Shown here piece by piece: positions 7,201 through 15,536 of a stretch of DNA of 64,000 nucleotides. Source of the stretch: Kitasatospora gansuensis (GTDB lineage: Bacteria > Actinomycetota > Actinomycetes > Streptomycetales > Streptomycetaceae). Position 1 is the first letter of the stretch. Each line of letters starts with the position of its first letter. The notes under the pieces were generated by a model, which saw nothing but the letters and a program-made list of their open reading frames with translations, did not search any database and was not told the origin of the DNA. The position numbers were made by a program, and so were the translations under genes. The stretch spans positions 2,046,001-2,110,000 of the forward strand of contig NZ_JACHJR010000001.1 of assembly GCF_014203705.1 (NCBI RefSeq), written 5' to 3'.

Positions 7201-8223
7201 TCAGATCTGGCCGGCCTTCTCGAGGGCCGAGCAGCAGGTGTTGACGATCAGGCGGGTGACCACGTACGGGTCGACGTTCGCGTTCGGGCGACGGTCCTCG
7301 ATGTAGCCCTTGCGGTCGACCTCGACCTGCCAGGGGATGCGGACCGAGGCGCCACGGTCGGACGCGCCGTAGGAGTAGACGTTCCACGGGGCGGTCTCGT
7401 GCTTGCCGGTCAGGCGGGACTGGATGTCGTCACCGTACTGGTTGACGTGCTCGAGGACCTTCTCCTGCGAGGCGCCGAGCGACTCACAGGCGGTGATGAT
7501 GGCGTCGTAGCCCTCACGCATCGCCTTGGTGGAGAAGTTGGTGTGCGCGCCCGCGCCGTTCCAGTCGCCGCGCACCGGCTTGGCGTCCAGGGTGGCGTCG
7601 ATGCCGAACTCCTCGGCGGTGCGGTAGAGCAGGTAGCGGGCGATCCACAGGTCGTCCGAGACGGTCAGCGCGTCGACCGGGCCGATCTGGAACTCCCACT
7701 GGCCGGGCATGACCTCGGCGTTGATGCCGCAGATCGCCAGGCCGGCGTCGATGCAGCGGTCGAGGTGCAGCTCGACGATCTCGCGGCCGAAGACCTCCTC
7801 GGCGCCGATGCCGCAGTAGTAACCACCCTGCGGGGCCGGGTAACCGCCCTCCGGGAAGCCGAGCGGGCGGGAGCCCTTGAAGAAGGTGTACTCCTGCTCG
7901 ATGCCGAAGATCGCCTCCTGGGCGGAGAACTGCTCGGCGACCGGACGCAGCAGCGCACGGGTGTTGGACTCGTGCGGGGTGCCGTCCGTCTCCAGGACCT
8001 CGCAGAGGACCAGGATGTGGTCGCCGCCGCGGATCGGGTCCTTCACGACCTTGACCGGGTCGAGCACACGGTCCGAGGCGTGACCCTCGGCCTGGTTGGT
8101 CGAGGAACCGTCGAAGCCCCAGGTGGGGATCTTGTCCGCGTTGGCCAGCACCCGAGTCTTGGAACGGAGCTTGGCGGTCGGCTTGGTGCCGTCGATCCAG
8201 ATGTACTCGGCCTTGATTGCCAT
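7201..8223 (-). CDS. glnII: Glutamine synthetase, type II
   Basis: 340 residues, the size of actinomycete GlnII and much shorter than GlnA (about 470). ATP-dependent synthesis of glutamine from glutamate and ammonia in the cytoplasm. The eukaryote-like GSII signatures are present: WGFDGSSTNQAEG near the start, FGIEQEYTFFKG, INAEVMPGQWEFQIGP and GDWNGAGAHTNFST. It begins MAIKAEYIWIDGTKP, as its orthologues do. The promoter region contains a well-spaced GlnR box, so induction under nitrogen limitation is expected. Confidence 0.96.
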   Translation of the reverse strand: MAIKAEYIWIDGTKPTAKLRSKTRVLANADKIPTWGFDGSSTNQAEGHASDRVLDPVKVVKDPIRGGDHILVLCEVLETDGTPHESNTRALLRPVAEQFSAQEAIFGIEQEYTFFKGSRPLGFPEGGYPAPQGGYYCGIGAEEVFGREIVELHLDRCIDAGLAICGINAEVMPGQWEFQIGPVDALTVSDDLWIARYLLYRTAEEFGIDATLDAKPVRGDWNGAGAHTNFSTKAMREGYDAIITACESLGASQEKVLEHVNQYGDDIQSRLTGKHETAPWNVYSYGASDRGASVRIPWQVEVDRKGYIEDRRPNANVDPYVVTRLIVNTCCSALEKAGQI

Positions 8224-8278
8224 TGCGGTGAACCTCACTGCTTGGGTGGTGGGTGCCCGCGTAGCGTCGCAAGCCGCC

Positions 8279-8316
8279 GTTTCCCAGTTGTTCCTCCTAT
8301 GTAACGCCCATGTGAA
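8279..8316 (-). promoter_or_regulatory. GlnR box upstream of glnII
   Basis: Read on the minus strand: TTCAC-N6-GTTAC-N6-GGAAC-N6-GAAAC, four half-sites at 11-base spacing, matching the known GlnR pattern gTnAc-n6-GaAAc. It ends 55 bases upstream of the glnII ATG. GlnR is the OmpR-type nitrogen regulator of streptomycetes. Confidence 0.75.
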
Positions 8317-8414
8317 CCAACCGTCCGCAGCGGCACGAGTACGGTCGGAAAGTGTCAGGTCCACATCCTGGACGTTTCGCTTCCACCCCTCGGTCAGCCG
8401 TTCGGAGCGGGCGT

Positions 8415-9326
8415 TCAGTGCTTGCGGACGTGCGCCCGGCGGCGCCGGGTCATCCGCAGGGCCACCGCCCCGACCGCCAGCAGGGTGCCCGAAGCGGCCA
8501 GTACGGTGCCCGTGCCGCTGCTGCCGGTGGCGGCCAACACCCGGCCCTCGGGGCTCTCGCTCGCCACCGCGGGGACGGCCCGGTTGGCCCGGGTCGGGGT
8601 GCTGCCGGCCGACGGGACGGTGGCCGGGACGGGCTTCTCGCAGCTGACCGAGGCCACCGTGATCCTGCCGGTGACCTTGGCGACGTTCAGCTTCAGCGGA
8701 TTGACGTCCAGGGTGACCTCCAGGGCGGAGGCGGCGGCCGTACTGGAGGTGGTGCTCCGCCGGGAGAACTGGACGTCGACCACCCCGACCCCCGGGACGT
8801 CCACGTGGGTCGGCCCGTTCAGGCCGAGCGTGACCGGCTTGCCGAGCACGGTGATCCGGGCCGGCGAGTTCACCTTGGCGGTGGGCGGCCCGTCCACCGG
8901 GCAGCTGACCTCGGCGCTCAGCGCCTCCAGTTCGAGCAGGGCCGCACCGAGCAGGCCGGGGGCCCGGACGTCGGCGTCCAGCAGCTCGACCTTGGCGGCG
9001 GCGCCGGTGGCGTCCGCCTTGGTGCTGGACTTGCCGACCTCCGCCCGGACCAGGGTGACCGGCCGCCCCTGGTCCACGCCGTCCACCTTGGCGGTCAGGA
9101 CCGAACCGTTCAGGGTGGCCGGGGACTCCACCTTGTTCAGCGAGATCCGGACCGGGACGGCGGCGGTGCCGCCCACCAGGGCGACCTGCAGGTCGAGTTC
9201 GGCCGTGACGGCGGCCGCTTTGCCGGTCGACGACTCGGCCGCGTGGGCGGTGGCGCCCGGCAGGACCAGCGCGGCGGTCAGGGCGGTGGCGGCCGAGGTA
9301 CGGAGGACGGATTGGCGCACGGGCAT
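8415..9326 (-). CDS. SCO1860-like secreted protein with LAATG sortase signal
   Basis: 303 residues. A signal peptide ends near HAAES (residue 30). The middle is a beta-rich Val/Leu/Ala domain with one cysteine pair (SCPVDG and SCEKP). The C-terminus has the full sorting signal: LAATG, a hydrophobic span, then RMTRRRRAHVRKH. LAxTG is the class E sortase motif of streptomycetes; Ala replaces the more usual Glu. Layout and sequence feel like the SCO1860 family of LAETG-anchored proteins, whose function is unknown. Confidence 0.75.
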   Translation of the reverse strand: MPVRQSVLRTSAATALTAALVLPGATAHAAESSTGKAAAVTAELDLQVALVGGTAAVPVRISLNKVESPATLNGSVLTAKVDGVDQGRPVTLVRAEVGKSSTKADATGAAAKVELLDADVRAPGLLGAALLELEALSAEVSCPVDGPPTAKVNSPARITVLGKPVTLGLNGPTHVDVPGVGVVDVQFSRRSTTSSTAAASALEVTLDVNPLKLNVAKVTGRITVASVSCEKPVPATVPSAGSTPTRANRAVPAVASESPEGRVLAATGSSGTGTVLAASGTLLAVGAVALRMTRRRRAHVRKH

Positions 9327-9512
9327 GACGGAGGAACCCCCTGGGAGGAAACGTTGGCAGAGCCGGCCACGGACGCTCCTCGGCGCAGGCACGGGGAGGG
9401 GGCGGTGCTCTCGACTGCCGACAGTCTCTTCGAACAATCCGTCACATGAGTAACACTGAGCGTCAGTTCACTCTTTCGGGTTGCGTTGACGCGGAGTGCT
9501 GACGGGGCAGGG

Positions 9513-10190
9513 TTACGGCAGGCGCCAGTCCACCGGCTGGGCGCCCTGGCCAACCAGCATCTGGTTGGCCCGGCTGAACGGGCGGGAGCCGAAGAAACCG
9601 CCGCTCGCCGACATCGGGCTCGGGTGGGCCGACTCGACGGCCGGCACCTGGCCGAGCAAGGGGCGCAGGTTACGGGCGTCGCGCCCCCAGAGGATCGCGA
9701 CCAGTGGCCCGCCCCGGTCCACCAGGGCCCGGATCGCCTGCTCGGTGACCTCTTCCCAGCCCTTGCCCCGGTGCGCGGCCGGCTTGCCGGGGGCGGTGGT
9801 CAGCGCCCGGTTGAGCAGCAGCACGCCCTGTTCGGTCCAGGGAGTGAGGTCGCCGTTGGCGGGCGGCGGGAAGCTGAGGTCGCGGCCGTACTCCTGGAAG
9901 ATGTTGATCAGGCTGCCCGGGATCGGGCGTACCTCGGGGGCCACCGAGAAGCTCAGGCCGACCGCGTGACCCGGCGTCGGGTAGGGGTCCTGACCCACGA
10001 TCAGCACCCGGACGCGGTCGAAGGGCTGCTGGAACGCCCGCAGCACGTTCGGGCCCGACGGCAGGTAGGTCCGGCCCGCGGCCAGCTCCCCGCGCAGGAA
10101 GTCGCCCATCGCGGCGACCCGTCCGGCCACCGGCTCCAGGGCCTTGGCCCAGCCGGGCTCGACAATCTCGTTCAACGGACGTGCAGCCAT
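9513..10190 (-). CDS. ung: Uracil-DNA glycosylase, family 1
   Basis: 225 residues. Removes uracil from DNA to start base-excision repair. The catalytic water-activating loop [21 protein letters not shown] (Asp68) and the minor-groove loop [18 protein letters not shown] are both complete, and LWGRDARNL is the usual segment between them. The start MAARPLNE is chosen since upstream codons are non-conserved; it lies 10 bases after a weak purine stretch. Confidence 0.95.
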   Translation of the reverse strand: MAARPLNEIVEPGWAKALEPVAGRVAAMGDFLRGELAAGRTYLPSGPNVLRAFQQPFDRVRVLIVGQDPYPTPGHAVGLSFSVAPEVRPIPGSLINIFQEYGRDLSFPPPANGDLTPWTEQGVLLLNRALTTAPGKPAAHRGKGWEEVTEQAIRALVDRGGPLVAILWGRDARNLRPLLGQVPAVESAHPSPMSASGGFFGSRPFSRANQMLVGQGAQPVDWRLP

Positions 10191-10262
10191 ACGGGTCAGC
10201 CTAACGGGCACAGAGCTCCGCCATTTACGGCCCGGGGGCTCCCCTGCGGGTGCACGTTGTGC

Positions 10263-11345
10263 CTAGATGATCCGGCCGCGGAGGACGATGAGTTGGGGGT
10301 CGGCCAGTACCCGGGGGTCCGCGCGGGGGTCCGAGGCGTAGACGACCAGGTCGGCCGGGGCGCCCTCGGTGAGGCCCGGGCGGCCCAGCCACTCGCGGGC
10401 GGACCAGGTGGCGGCGCCGAGTGCGGTGAGGGGCGAGAGACCGGCCTTGACGAGTTCGGCCACCTCGTCGGCGACCAGGCCGTGGGCGAGGGAGCCGCCC
10501 GCGTCGGTGCCGACGTAGATCGGTACGCCCGCGTCGTGGGCGGCGCCGACCGTGTCGTAGCGGCGTTCGTGCAGCCGCCGCATGTGGGCCGACCAGGCCG
10601 GGAAGCGCTGTTCGCCGCCGGCCGCCAGCTTCGGGAAGGTCGCGATGTTGACCAGGGTGGGCACGATCGCGACGCCGCGCTCGGCGAACTGCGGGATCAG
10701 TTCCTCGGTCAGACCGGTCGCGTGCTCCACGCAGTCGATCCCGGCGGCCAGCAGGTCGGGCAGCGACTCGGCGGCGAAGCAGTGCGCGGTGACCCGGGCC
10801 CCCTCCTGGTGGGCGGCCGCGATGGCGTCGCGCAGGGCGTCGCCCGGCCAGCAGGCGGCCAGGTCGCCGCGGTCGCGGTCGATCCAGTCGCCGACCAGCT
10901 TGACCCAGCCGTCGCCGCGCCGGGCCTCGGCCCGGACGTACGCGGGCAGGTCGCCGGGCTCGATCTCGTGCGCGTAGTTGCGGATGTAGCGCCTGGTGCG
11001 GGCGATGTGACGGCCCGCCCGGATGATCCGGGGCAGGTCCTCGCGGTCGTCGATCCAGCGGGTGTCGGCGGCCGAACCGGCGTCCCGGATCAGCAGGGTG
11101 CCCGCGTCCCGGTCGGTGATCGCCTGCTTCTCGCTGGTCTCGGCGTCCACCGCGCCGTGCGCGTCCAGGCCGACGTGGCAGTGCGCGTCGACCAGCCCCG
11201 GGACCGCCCAGCCGTGCACCGTACGGGTCTCGCCGGCCGGCCGCTCGTACGTCACCCGGCCGTCCAGCACCCAGAGTTCGTCCCGGACGTCCTCGGGCCC
11301 GACCAGCACCCGGCCCTTGACGTGCAGCACCGCAGCATCGCTCAT
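10263..11345 (-). CDS. Amidohydrolase family metal-dependent hydrolase
   Basis: 360 residues. The metal-site residues of the imidazolonepropionase/prolidase-like amidohydrolases are all visible: GLVDAHCHVGL (His55, His57), WVKLVGDW (Lys149, probably carboxylated), TAHCF (His188), EHATG (His208) and GTDAGG (Asp281). The enzyme is cytoplasmic. Substrate not recognisable; relatives include Xaa-Pro dipeptidases and cyclic amide hydrolases. It is transcribed away from the class V aminotransferase gene across a 90-base intergenic gap. Confidence 0.85.
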   Translation of the reverse strand: MSDAAVLHVKGRVLVGPEDVRDELWVLDGRVTYERPAGETRTVHGWAVPGLVDAHCHVGLDAHGAVDAETSEKQAITDRDAGTLLIRDAGSAADTRWIDDREDLPRIIRAGRHIARTRRYIRNYAHEIEPGDLPAYVRAEARRGDGWVKLVGDWIDRDRGDLAACWPGDALRDAIAAAHQEGARVTAHCFAAESLPDLLAAGIDCVEHATGLTEELIPQFAERGVAIVPTLVNIATFPKLAAGGEQRFPAWSAHMRRLHERRYDTVGAAHDAGVPIYVGTDAGGSLAHGLVADEVAELVKAGLSPLTALGAATWSAREWLGRPGLTEGAPADLVVYASDPRADPRVLADPQLIVLRGRII

Positions 11346-11434
11346 GCCCGCACTCTACCGAGGCCCGAACGCCCTGCCGAGGGACGGACTGGGGCAAACT
11401 GTCCCCGTCAGCCCTCCTCCCGAAAGGCCCTTCC

Positions 11435-12517
11435 GTGAGCCCCTTCCTCGATCTCCCGCCGCTCGGCGCCGCCCGGTTCGCCGCGATCGAGGACCAGGTC
11501 GCCGGGCTGCTGCGGACCCGGGCCGACGTGATCGTCACCCAGGGCGAGGCGCTGCTCCCGCTGGAGGCGGCGATCCGGAGTGCCGCGCACCCGGGCTCCA
11601 CCGCGCTCAACATCGTCACCGGCCCGTACGGGCAGACCTTCGGCAACTGGCTGCGCGACTGCGGCACCAAGGTGGTCGACCTGGTGGTCCCGTTCAGCAC
11701 CGCCGTGACGGCCGATCAGGTCGCCGAGGCGCTGGCCGCCGAACCGGCGGTCGACTTCGTCTCGCTGGTGCACGCCGAGGCGGCCACCGGCAACACCAAC
11801 CCGGTGGCCGCCATCGGCGAGGTGGTCCGGGCGCACGGGGCGCTGCTGATGCTGGACGCGGTCGCCTCGGTGGCGGCCGAGCCGCTGCTCACCGACGCCT
11901 GGGGCGTCGACCTCTGCGTGATCGGCGGCCAGAAGGCGATGGGCGGCCCGGCCGGGGTCTCCGCCGTCTCGGTCAGCGACCGGGCCTGGGAGCGGATCCT
12001 CGCCAACCCGGCCGCCCCGCGCCGCTCGTACCTCTCGCTGCTGGACTGGAAGGAGCGCTGGACGGACGCCGGGCGCACCGTACTGCCGCACGCCCCGGCC
12101 CAGTTGGAGATGCTCGCGCTGGGCGCCTGCCTGGACCGGATCGAGGCCGAGACGCTGGACGCCACCATCGCCCGGCACCGCGCGGCGGCCGCCGCGACCC
12201 GGGCGGGCGTCCGGGCGCTCGGGACGTTCTCGCTCTTCGTCCCGGACGACTCCGCCGCCGCCCCGGTCGCCACCACGCTCCGTACGCCGCCCGGCCTGGA
12301 CGCCGCCGGGCTCGCCGAGGCGCTGGACCCGGCGCTGCCGATCCAGGCCGGTGGCGGTGCGCTGGCCGGCGAGCTGCTGCGGGTCAACCACTACGGCCGC
12401 GCGGCGTCCCTGGACACCGTGCTGGCCTGCCTGACCGCGCTGGCCGCTCGGGTTCAGGGGGCGGACGGGGTCATCGAGGCGGCCGAGGCGGCTTGGTCGG
12501 TCGCGATCGCGGGCTGA
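11435..12517 (+). CDS. Class V PLP-dependent aminotransferase
   Basis: 360 residues. Resembles the alanine/serine-glyoxylate aminotransferase group: NIVTGPYG, HAEAATGNTNPV, MLDAVAS (Asp141) and the PLP lysine in GGQKAMGGPAGVS (Lys167). The closing sequence LLRVNHYGRAA is also typical. Possible amino donors are Ser, Ala or a sulfonate/phosphonate amine, which cannot be told apart here. A GAAAGG ribosome site precedes GTG. Its last 64 bases overlap the 3' end of the MFS gene on the other strand. Confidence 0.85.
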   Translation: MSPFLDLPPLGAARFAAIEDQVAGLLRTRADVIVTQGEALLPLEAAIRSAAHPGSTALNIVTGPYGQTFGNWLRDCGTKVVDLVVPFSTAVTADQVAEALAAEPAVDFVSLVHAEAATGNTNPVAAIGEVVRAHGALLMLDAVASVAAEPLLTDAWGVDLCVIGGQKAMGGPAGVSAVSVSDRAWERILANPAAPRRSYLSLLDWKERWTDAGRTVLPHAPAQLEMLALGACLDRIEAETLDATIARHRAAAAATRAGVRALGTFSLFVPDDSAAAPVATTLRTPPGLDAAGLAEALDPALPIQAGGGALAGELLRVNHYGRAASLDTVLACLTALAARVQGADGVIEAAEAAWSVAIAG

Positions 12518-13713
12518 TCCTTCAGCAGGGGCAGCACCGCGAGCGCGCTGAGCCCGTAACAGCCGGCCACCGCGCCGAACAGCAACTGCGGCTCGTGGTC
12601 GTAGAGGACGGCCGCCAGGTAGCCGGAGGGGATGGCGACCAGGGCGGTGGCGGTCTGGATGGCGGAGGAGAGTTCCGCCCGGTCGAGGGCGGGGATCGCG
12701 CTGACCACCAGGGCGTCGCGGTAGGACTCCAGCAGGAAGGGACCGGCGGCGGTCAGCACGGTGCTGAGCAGCAGCACCGTCAGCCCGCCGCGCGGCACCG
12801 TGAGGAAGGCGAGCCAGCCGGCCGTGCTCAGCAGCAGGCCGGTCAGGATCGAGCGGGCCAGCGGACGGTGCTGCCAGCGGGGCATCGGGCCCAGGTAGCA
12901 GGCGAAGGCGGTAACGGCGGCCACGGCGGGGAGGGCGGCGATCGCGGTGGTGCCGTAGTGCAGGTTGTCGGCCAGGTGGACGACCTGGAAGAGGTTGATC
13001 TGCACGGCCAGGTTGGTGAGCAGGCAGAGCGCGACCACCGGCCACAACTGCCGGGAGCGGCAGGCCAGTCCGAGCATCCGCAGGCCGCGGGCGACGCCGC
13101 CGAGCAGCGGGCCGCGCGGGGCGGCCGCGGACTGGTGCCCGGCGGCGGTCTCGGTGGTGAGGTGGTTCCGGATCAGGAACAGCGCGGTCATGCTGACCCC
13201 GCCGAGCAGGTAGACCCAGCGCAGCGTGGGCAGGGTGCCGTACCGGGCCATCGCGATGCCCGCCAGCGGGGTGAGCAGTCCGGCGGCCATCACCACCAGC
13301 TTGATGGCGGCGAAGATCCGGGGGCGCTGCCGCTCGGTGGCGTCCTCAGTGACCAGCAGGAAGAACGAGAGGTTGACCACCCGGCTGAGCGAGCTGCAGA
13401 GCGCGGCCAGCAGGAAGAGCCAGAAGCTGTCGGCGAAGGCCCAGATGAACATCGGGACCGACCAGGAGAGCAGGTCGAAGATCAGCGTGGTCTGCTTCCG
13501 CCCGAGCCGGTCGGTGATGGTGCCCGCCAACAGCTGGGCGCAGCAGGCGAGATAGAGCCCGAGCGAGGCGATCAGGCCGATCTCGAGCGTGCTCAGCCCG
13601 GCGGTCTTCTGGTAGAGCGTCGCGTAGTAGATCGAGATGGTGCCGGGGACGGCCCAGAGCGGCTCCCAGAGGATGGAGTGCCGGGCGTTCGGGGGAAGGT
13701 CGGCGATCAGCAT
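12454..13713 (-). CDS. MFS transporter
   Basis: 419 residues with about 12 hydrophobic spans. The loop after span 2 has DRLGRKQTTLIFD, the MFS signature (D-R-x-G-R-[RK]). Start chosen at the ATG with GGAG seven bases upstream. The substrate is unknown. It follows the galactanase gene on the same strand but a strong hairpin separates them, so co-transcription is doubtful. The gene's 3' end overlaps the aminotransferase gene by 64 bases tail to tail. Confidence 0.85.
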   Translation of the reverse strand: MLIADLPPNARHSILWEPLWAVPGTISIYYATLYQKTAGLSTLEIGLIASLGLYLACCAQLLAGTITDRLGRKQTTLIFDLLSWSVPMFIWAFADSFWLFLLAALCSSLSRVVNLSFFLLVTEDATERQRPRIFAAIKLVVMAAGLLTPLAGIAMARYGTLPTLRWVYLLGGVSMTALFLIRNHLTTETAAGHQSAAAPRGPLLGGVARGLRMLGLACRSRQLWPVVALCLLTNLAVQINLFQVVHLADNLHYGTTAIAALPAVAAVTAFACYLGPMPRWQHRPLARSILTGLLLSTAGWLAFLTVPRGGLTVLLLSTVLTAAGPFLLESYRDALVVSAIPALDRAELSSAIQTATALVAIPSGYLAAVLYDHEPQLLFGAVAGCYGLSALAVLPLLKDQPAIATDQAASAASMTPSAP

Positions 13714-13735
13714 CGGTACTCCTGCCACAGAAGGA

Positions 13736-13771
13736 GCGCGCCCTCACCCATGGGGGGAGGTGAGGGCGCGC
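13736..13771. terminator. Terminator hairpin after the GH53 gene
   Basis: Perfect 13-base stem GCGCGCCCTCACC / GGTGAGGGCGCGC beginning 15 bases past the galactanase stop on the minus strand. Confidence 0.75.
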
Positions 13772-13786
13772 CCGAGGGAGGGGCGG

Positions 13787-15361
13787 TCAGCGGTGCTTGA
13801 ACCAACTCGCGGCGCTGGTCACCTTGTTGGAGTAGTCGAACAGTGCCTGGTTCTCCCAGGCGTTGCCGGAGCTCGCGTCGGCCGGGTCCCAGCCGTTGCC
13901 CGCGACGGCGGTCCAGGCCGGCTCCCAGTAGAAGACGCCCAGGCCGCGGCCGTTCGGGACGGCCTCGACCACGTTCAGCACGTCGCGCAGGTTGGCGGCC
14001 TGGCCTGCCTGGGTGGCGGGGTAGCCGCTCTGCACGTTCGCCGCGAGGAAGTTGTTCTCCAGCGCGTCGTTGTTGGCGGTGGTGAAGGCGTAGGCGGTCT
14101 CGGCGACGAAGACCTGCTTGCCGTAGCGGGCGGCCGCGTCGTCGAGGGTGGTCTGCAGGTCGTTCAGCGGGCCGTGCCAGTAGGCGTAGTAGGAGAGCCC
14201 GATCAGGTCGAAGGGCACGCCGTTGGCCACCGCGTTGTCGAAGAAGGTCCGGGTGCCCGCCAGGTCGCCGCCCTTGGCCAGGTGCAGCGCGACCTTGGTC
14301 GAACTGCTCACCGCCTTGGCCGCGTTGGCGCCCTGCTTGAGCAGGTCAGCCAGGGCGGACCAGTTCGAGGTGGAGCCGGTCGGCAGCAGCATCCCGTCGT
14401 TGATCTCGTTGCCGATCTGCACCATGTCCGCCGTGGTGCCCTGCGCCTTGAGGGCGTTCAGCACGTCGAAGGTGTGGTTGTAGACGGCGGTGTTGAGCTG
14501 GGCCGTGCTGTACGAGGCCCAGGCGGCGGGCTTGTCCTGCTGGCCGGGGTGGGCCCAGTGGTCGGAGTAGTGGAAGTCCACCAGGACGCCCATGCCGAGC
14601 GCCTTGGCCCGCTTGGCCATCGCCAGCACCTGGGCCTTGGTGTTGTAGCCGTCGGCCGGGTTCACCCAGACCTTGAGGCGGACGTAGTTCATCCCGTTGG
14701 AGTTCAGGACGGTCATCGCGTCACCGGTGCTGCCGGACGCGTACTTGTAGACGCCGCCCTTGTCCTCGCTCTTCTTCAGGGAGGAGAGGTCGCCGCCCTT
14801 GACCGCCACGGAGGTCGAGCCCGCGGTGAAGGTGAGGTCGTCGACGTTGAGCCAGTTACCGGCGTTGGCATCGGAGTTGATGCTGATGGTGCACTGGCCG
14901 CCGGTGACGGCGATCGAGGTGACCAGCCGGATCCAGCCGCCGTTCGCGGTGGGCGGCAGGTCGGTGCGCTGCTCGGTGGAGCCGCAGTTGCGCAGCGCGA
15001 GGTAGGCGGCGTTCTGCCCGCCGCTGGAGCGGACCCAGGCGGTGAGCGTGTAGGTCCCGTTGGCGAGTCCGGAGAGGTACTGGTACGTCTCGACCTTGTA
15101 GGCGGCGGCGTTCCAGTGGGCGAGCCGGTACGAACCGGCGTGGCCGCCCGCCTCGGTGTAGGAGGAGGCGTTCTGCCCGGCGGCGGAGTAGGTCGACCAG
15201 CCGGTGGGGGTGGCGGTGGCCGAACCGTCCGACTCGAAGCCGGGGTTGGTGAGGCTGGTGGCGGCGTTGGCGCTCGTGGTGGGGAGCGCGACCGCACCGG
15301 CGGTGGCGAGCAGGAGTGTGGCGGCGCCGCTGCTCAGCAGGCGCTTGAGTCCCTGGTGCAT
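13787..15361 (-). CDS. Secreted arabinogalactan endo-beta-1,4-galactanase (GH53)
   Basis: 524 residues. Signal peptide (to about residue 34, SANAATS), then a carbohydrate-binding-like beta-sandwich at about 35-182 (TNPGFESDG...NWLNVDDLTF), then the GH53 barrel. Acid/base Glu319 lies in VQIGNEINDGML and nucleophile Glu421 in VFVAETAYAF. It cuts beta-1,4-galactan of type I arabinogalactan (pectin side chains) outside the cell. The start MHQG is preferred over an ATG two codons upstream because AAGGA is 6 bases before it. Neighbouring GH42, ABC importer and LacI regulator complete the pathway. Confidence 0.92.
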   Translation of the reverse strand: MHQGLKRLLSSGAATLLLATAGAVALPTTSANAATSLTNPGFESDGSATATPTGWSTYSAAGQNASSYTEAGGHAGSYRLAHWNAAAYKVETYQYLSGLANGTYTLTAWVRSSGGQNAAYLALRNCGSTEQRTDLPPTANGGWIRLVTSIAVTGGQCTISINSDANAGNWLNVDDLTFTAGSTSVAVKGGDLSSLKKSEDKGGVYKYASGSTGDAMTVLNSNGMNYVRLKVWVNPADGYNTKAQVLAMAKRAKALGMGVLVDFHYSDHWAHPGQQDKPAAWASYSTAQLNTAVYNHTFDVLNALKAQGTTADMVQIGNEINDGMLLPTGSTSNWSALADLLKQGANAAKAVSSSTKVALHLAKGGDLAGTRTFFDNAVANGVPFDLIGLSYYAYWHGPLNDLQTTLDDAAARYGKQVFVAETAYAFTTANNDALENNFLAANVQSGYPATQAGQAANLRDVLNVVEAVPNGRGLGVFYWEPAWTAVAGNGWDPADASSGNAWENQALFDYSNKVTSAASWFKHR

Positions 15362-15457
15362 CGTCATCCTTGGCGATGAGTTGGGGTGGGGGAGGTACTG
15401 CCACGAGGGTGCGACGGTGGGGCACCACGCCTGGGGGATGCGGGGCGCCCCACCTGT

Positions 15458-15482
15458 GCCGGTCCGGGGGAGCCGGACCGGC
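15458..15482. terminator. Hairpin after the GH42 gene
   Basis: 10-base perfect stem GCCGGTCCGG / CCGGACCGGC with a 5-base loop, 55 bases past the beta-galactosidase stop (minus strand), upstream of the galactanase gene. Confidence 0.6.
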
Positions 15483-15536
15483 GGGGACCTGTCGGAGCCG
15501 ACCCTCAGCGGATCCGGCAGGTGGTCTGTGCAGGGG

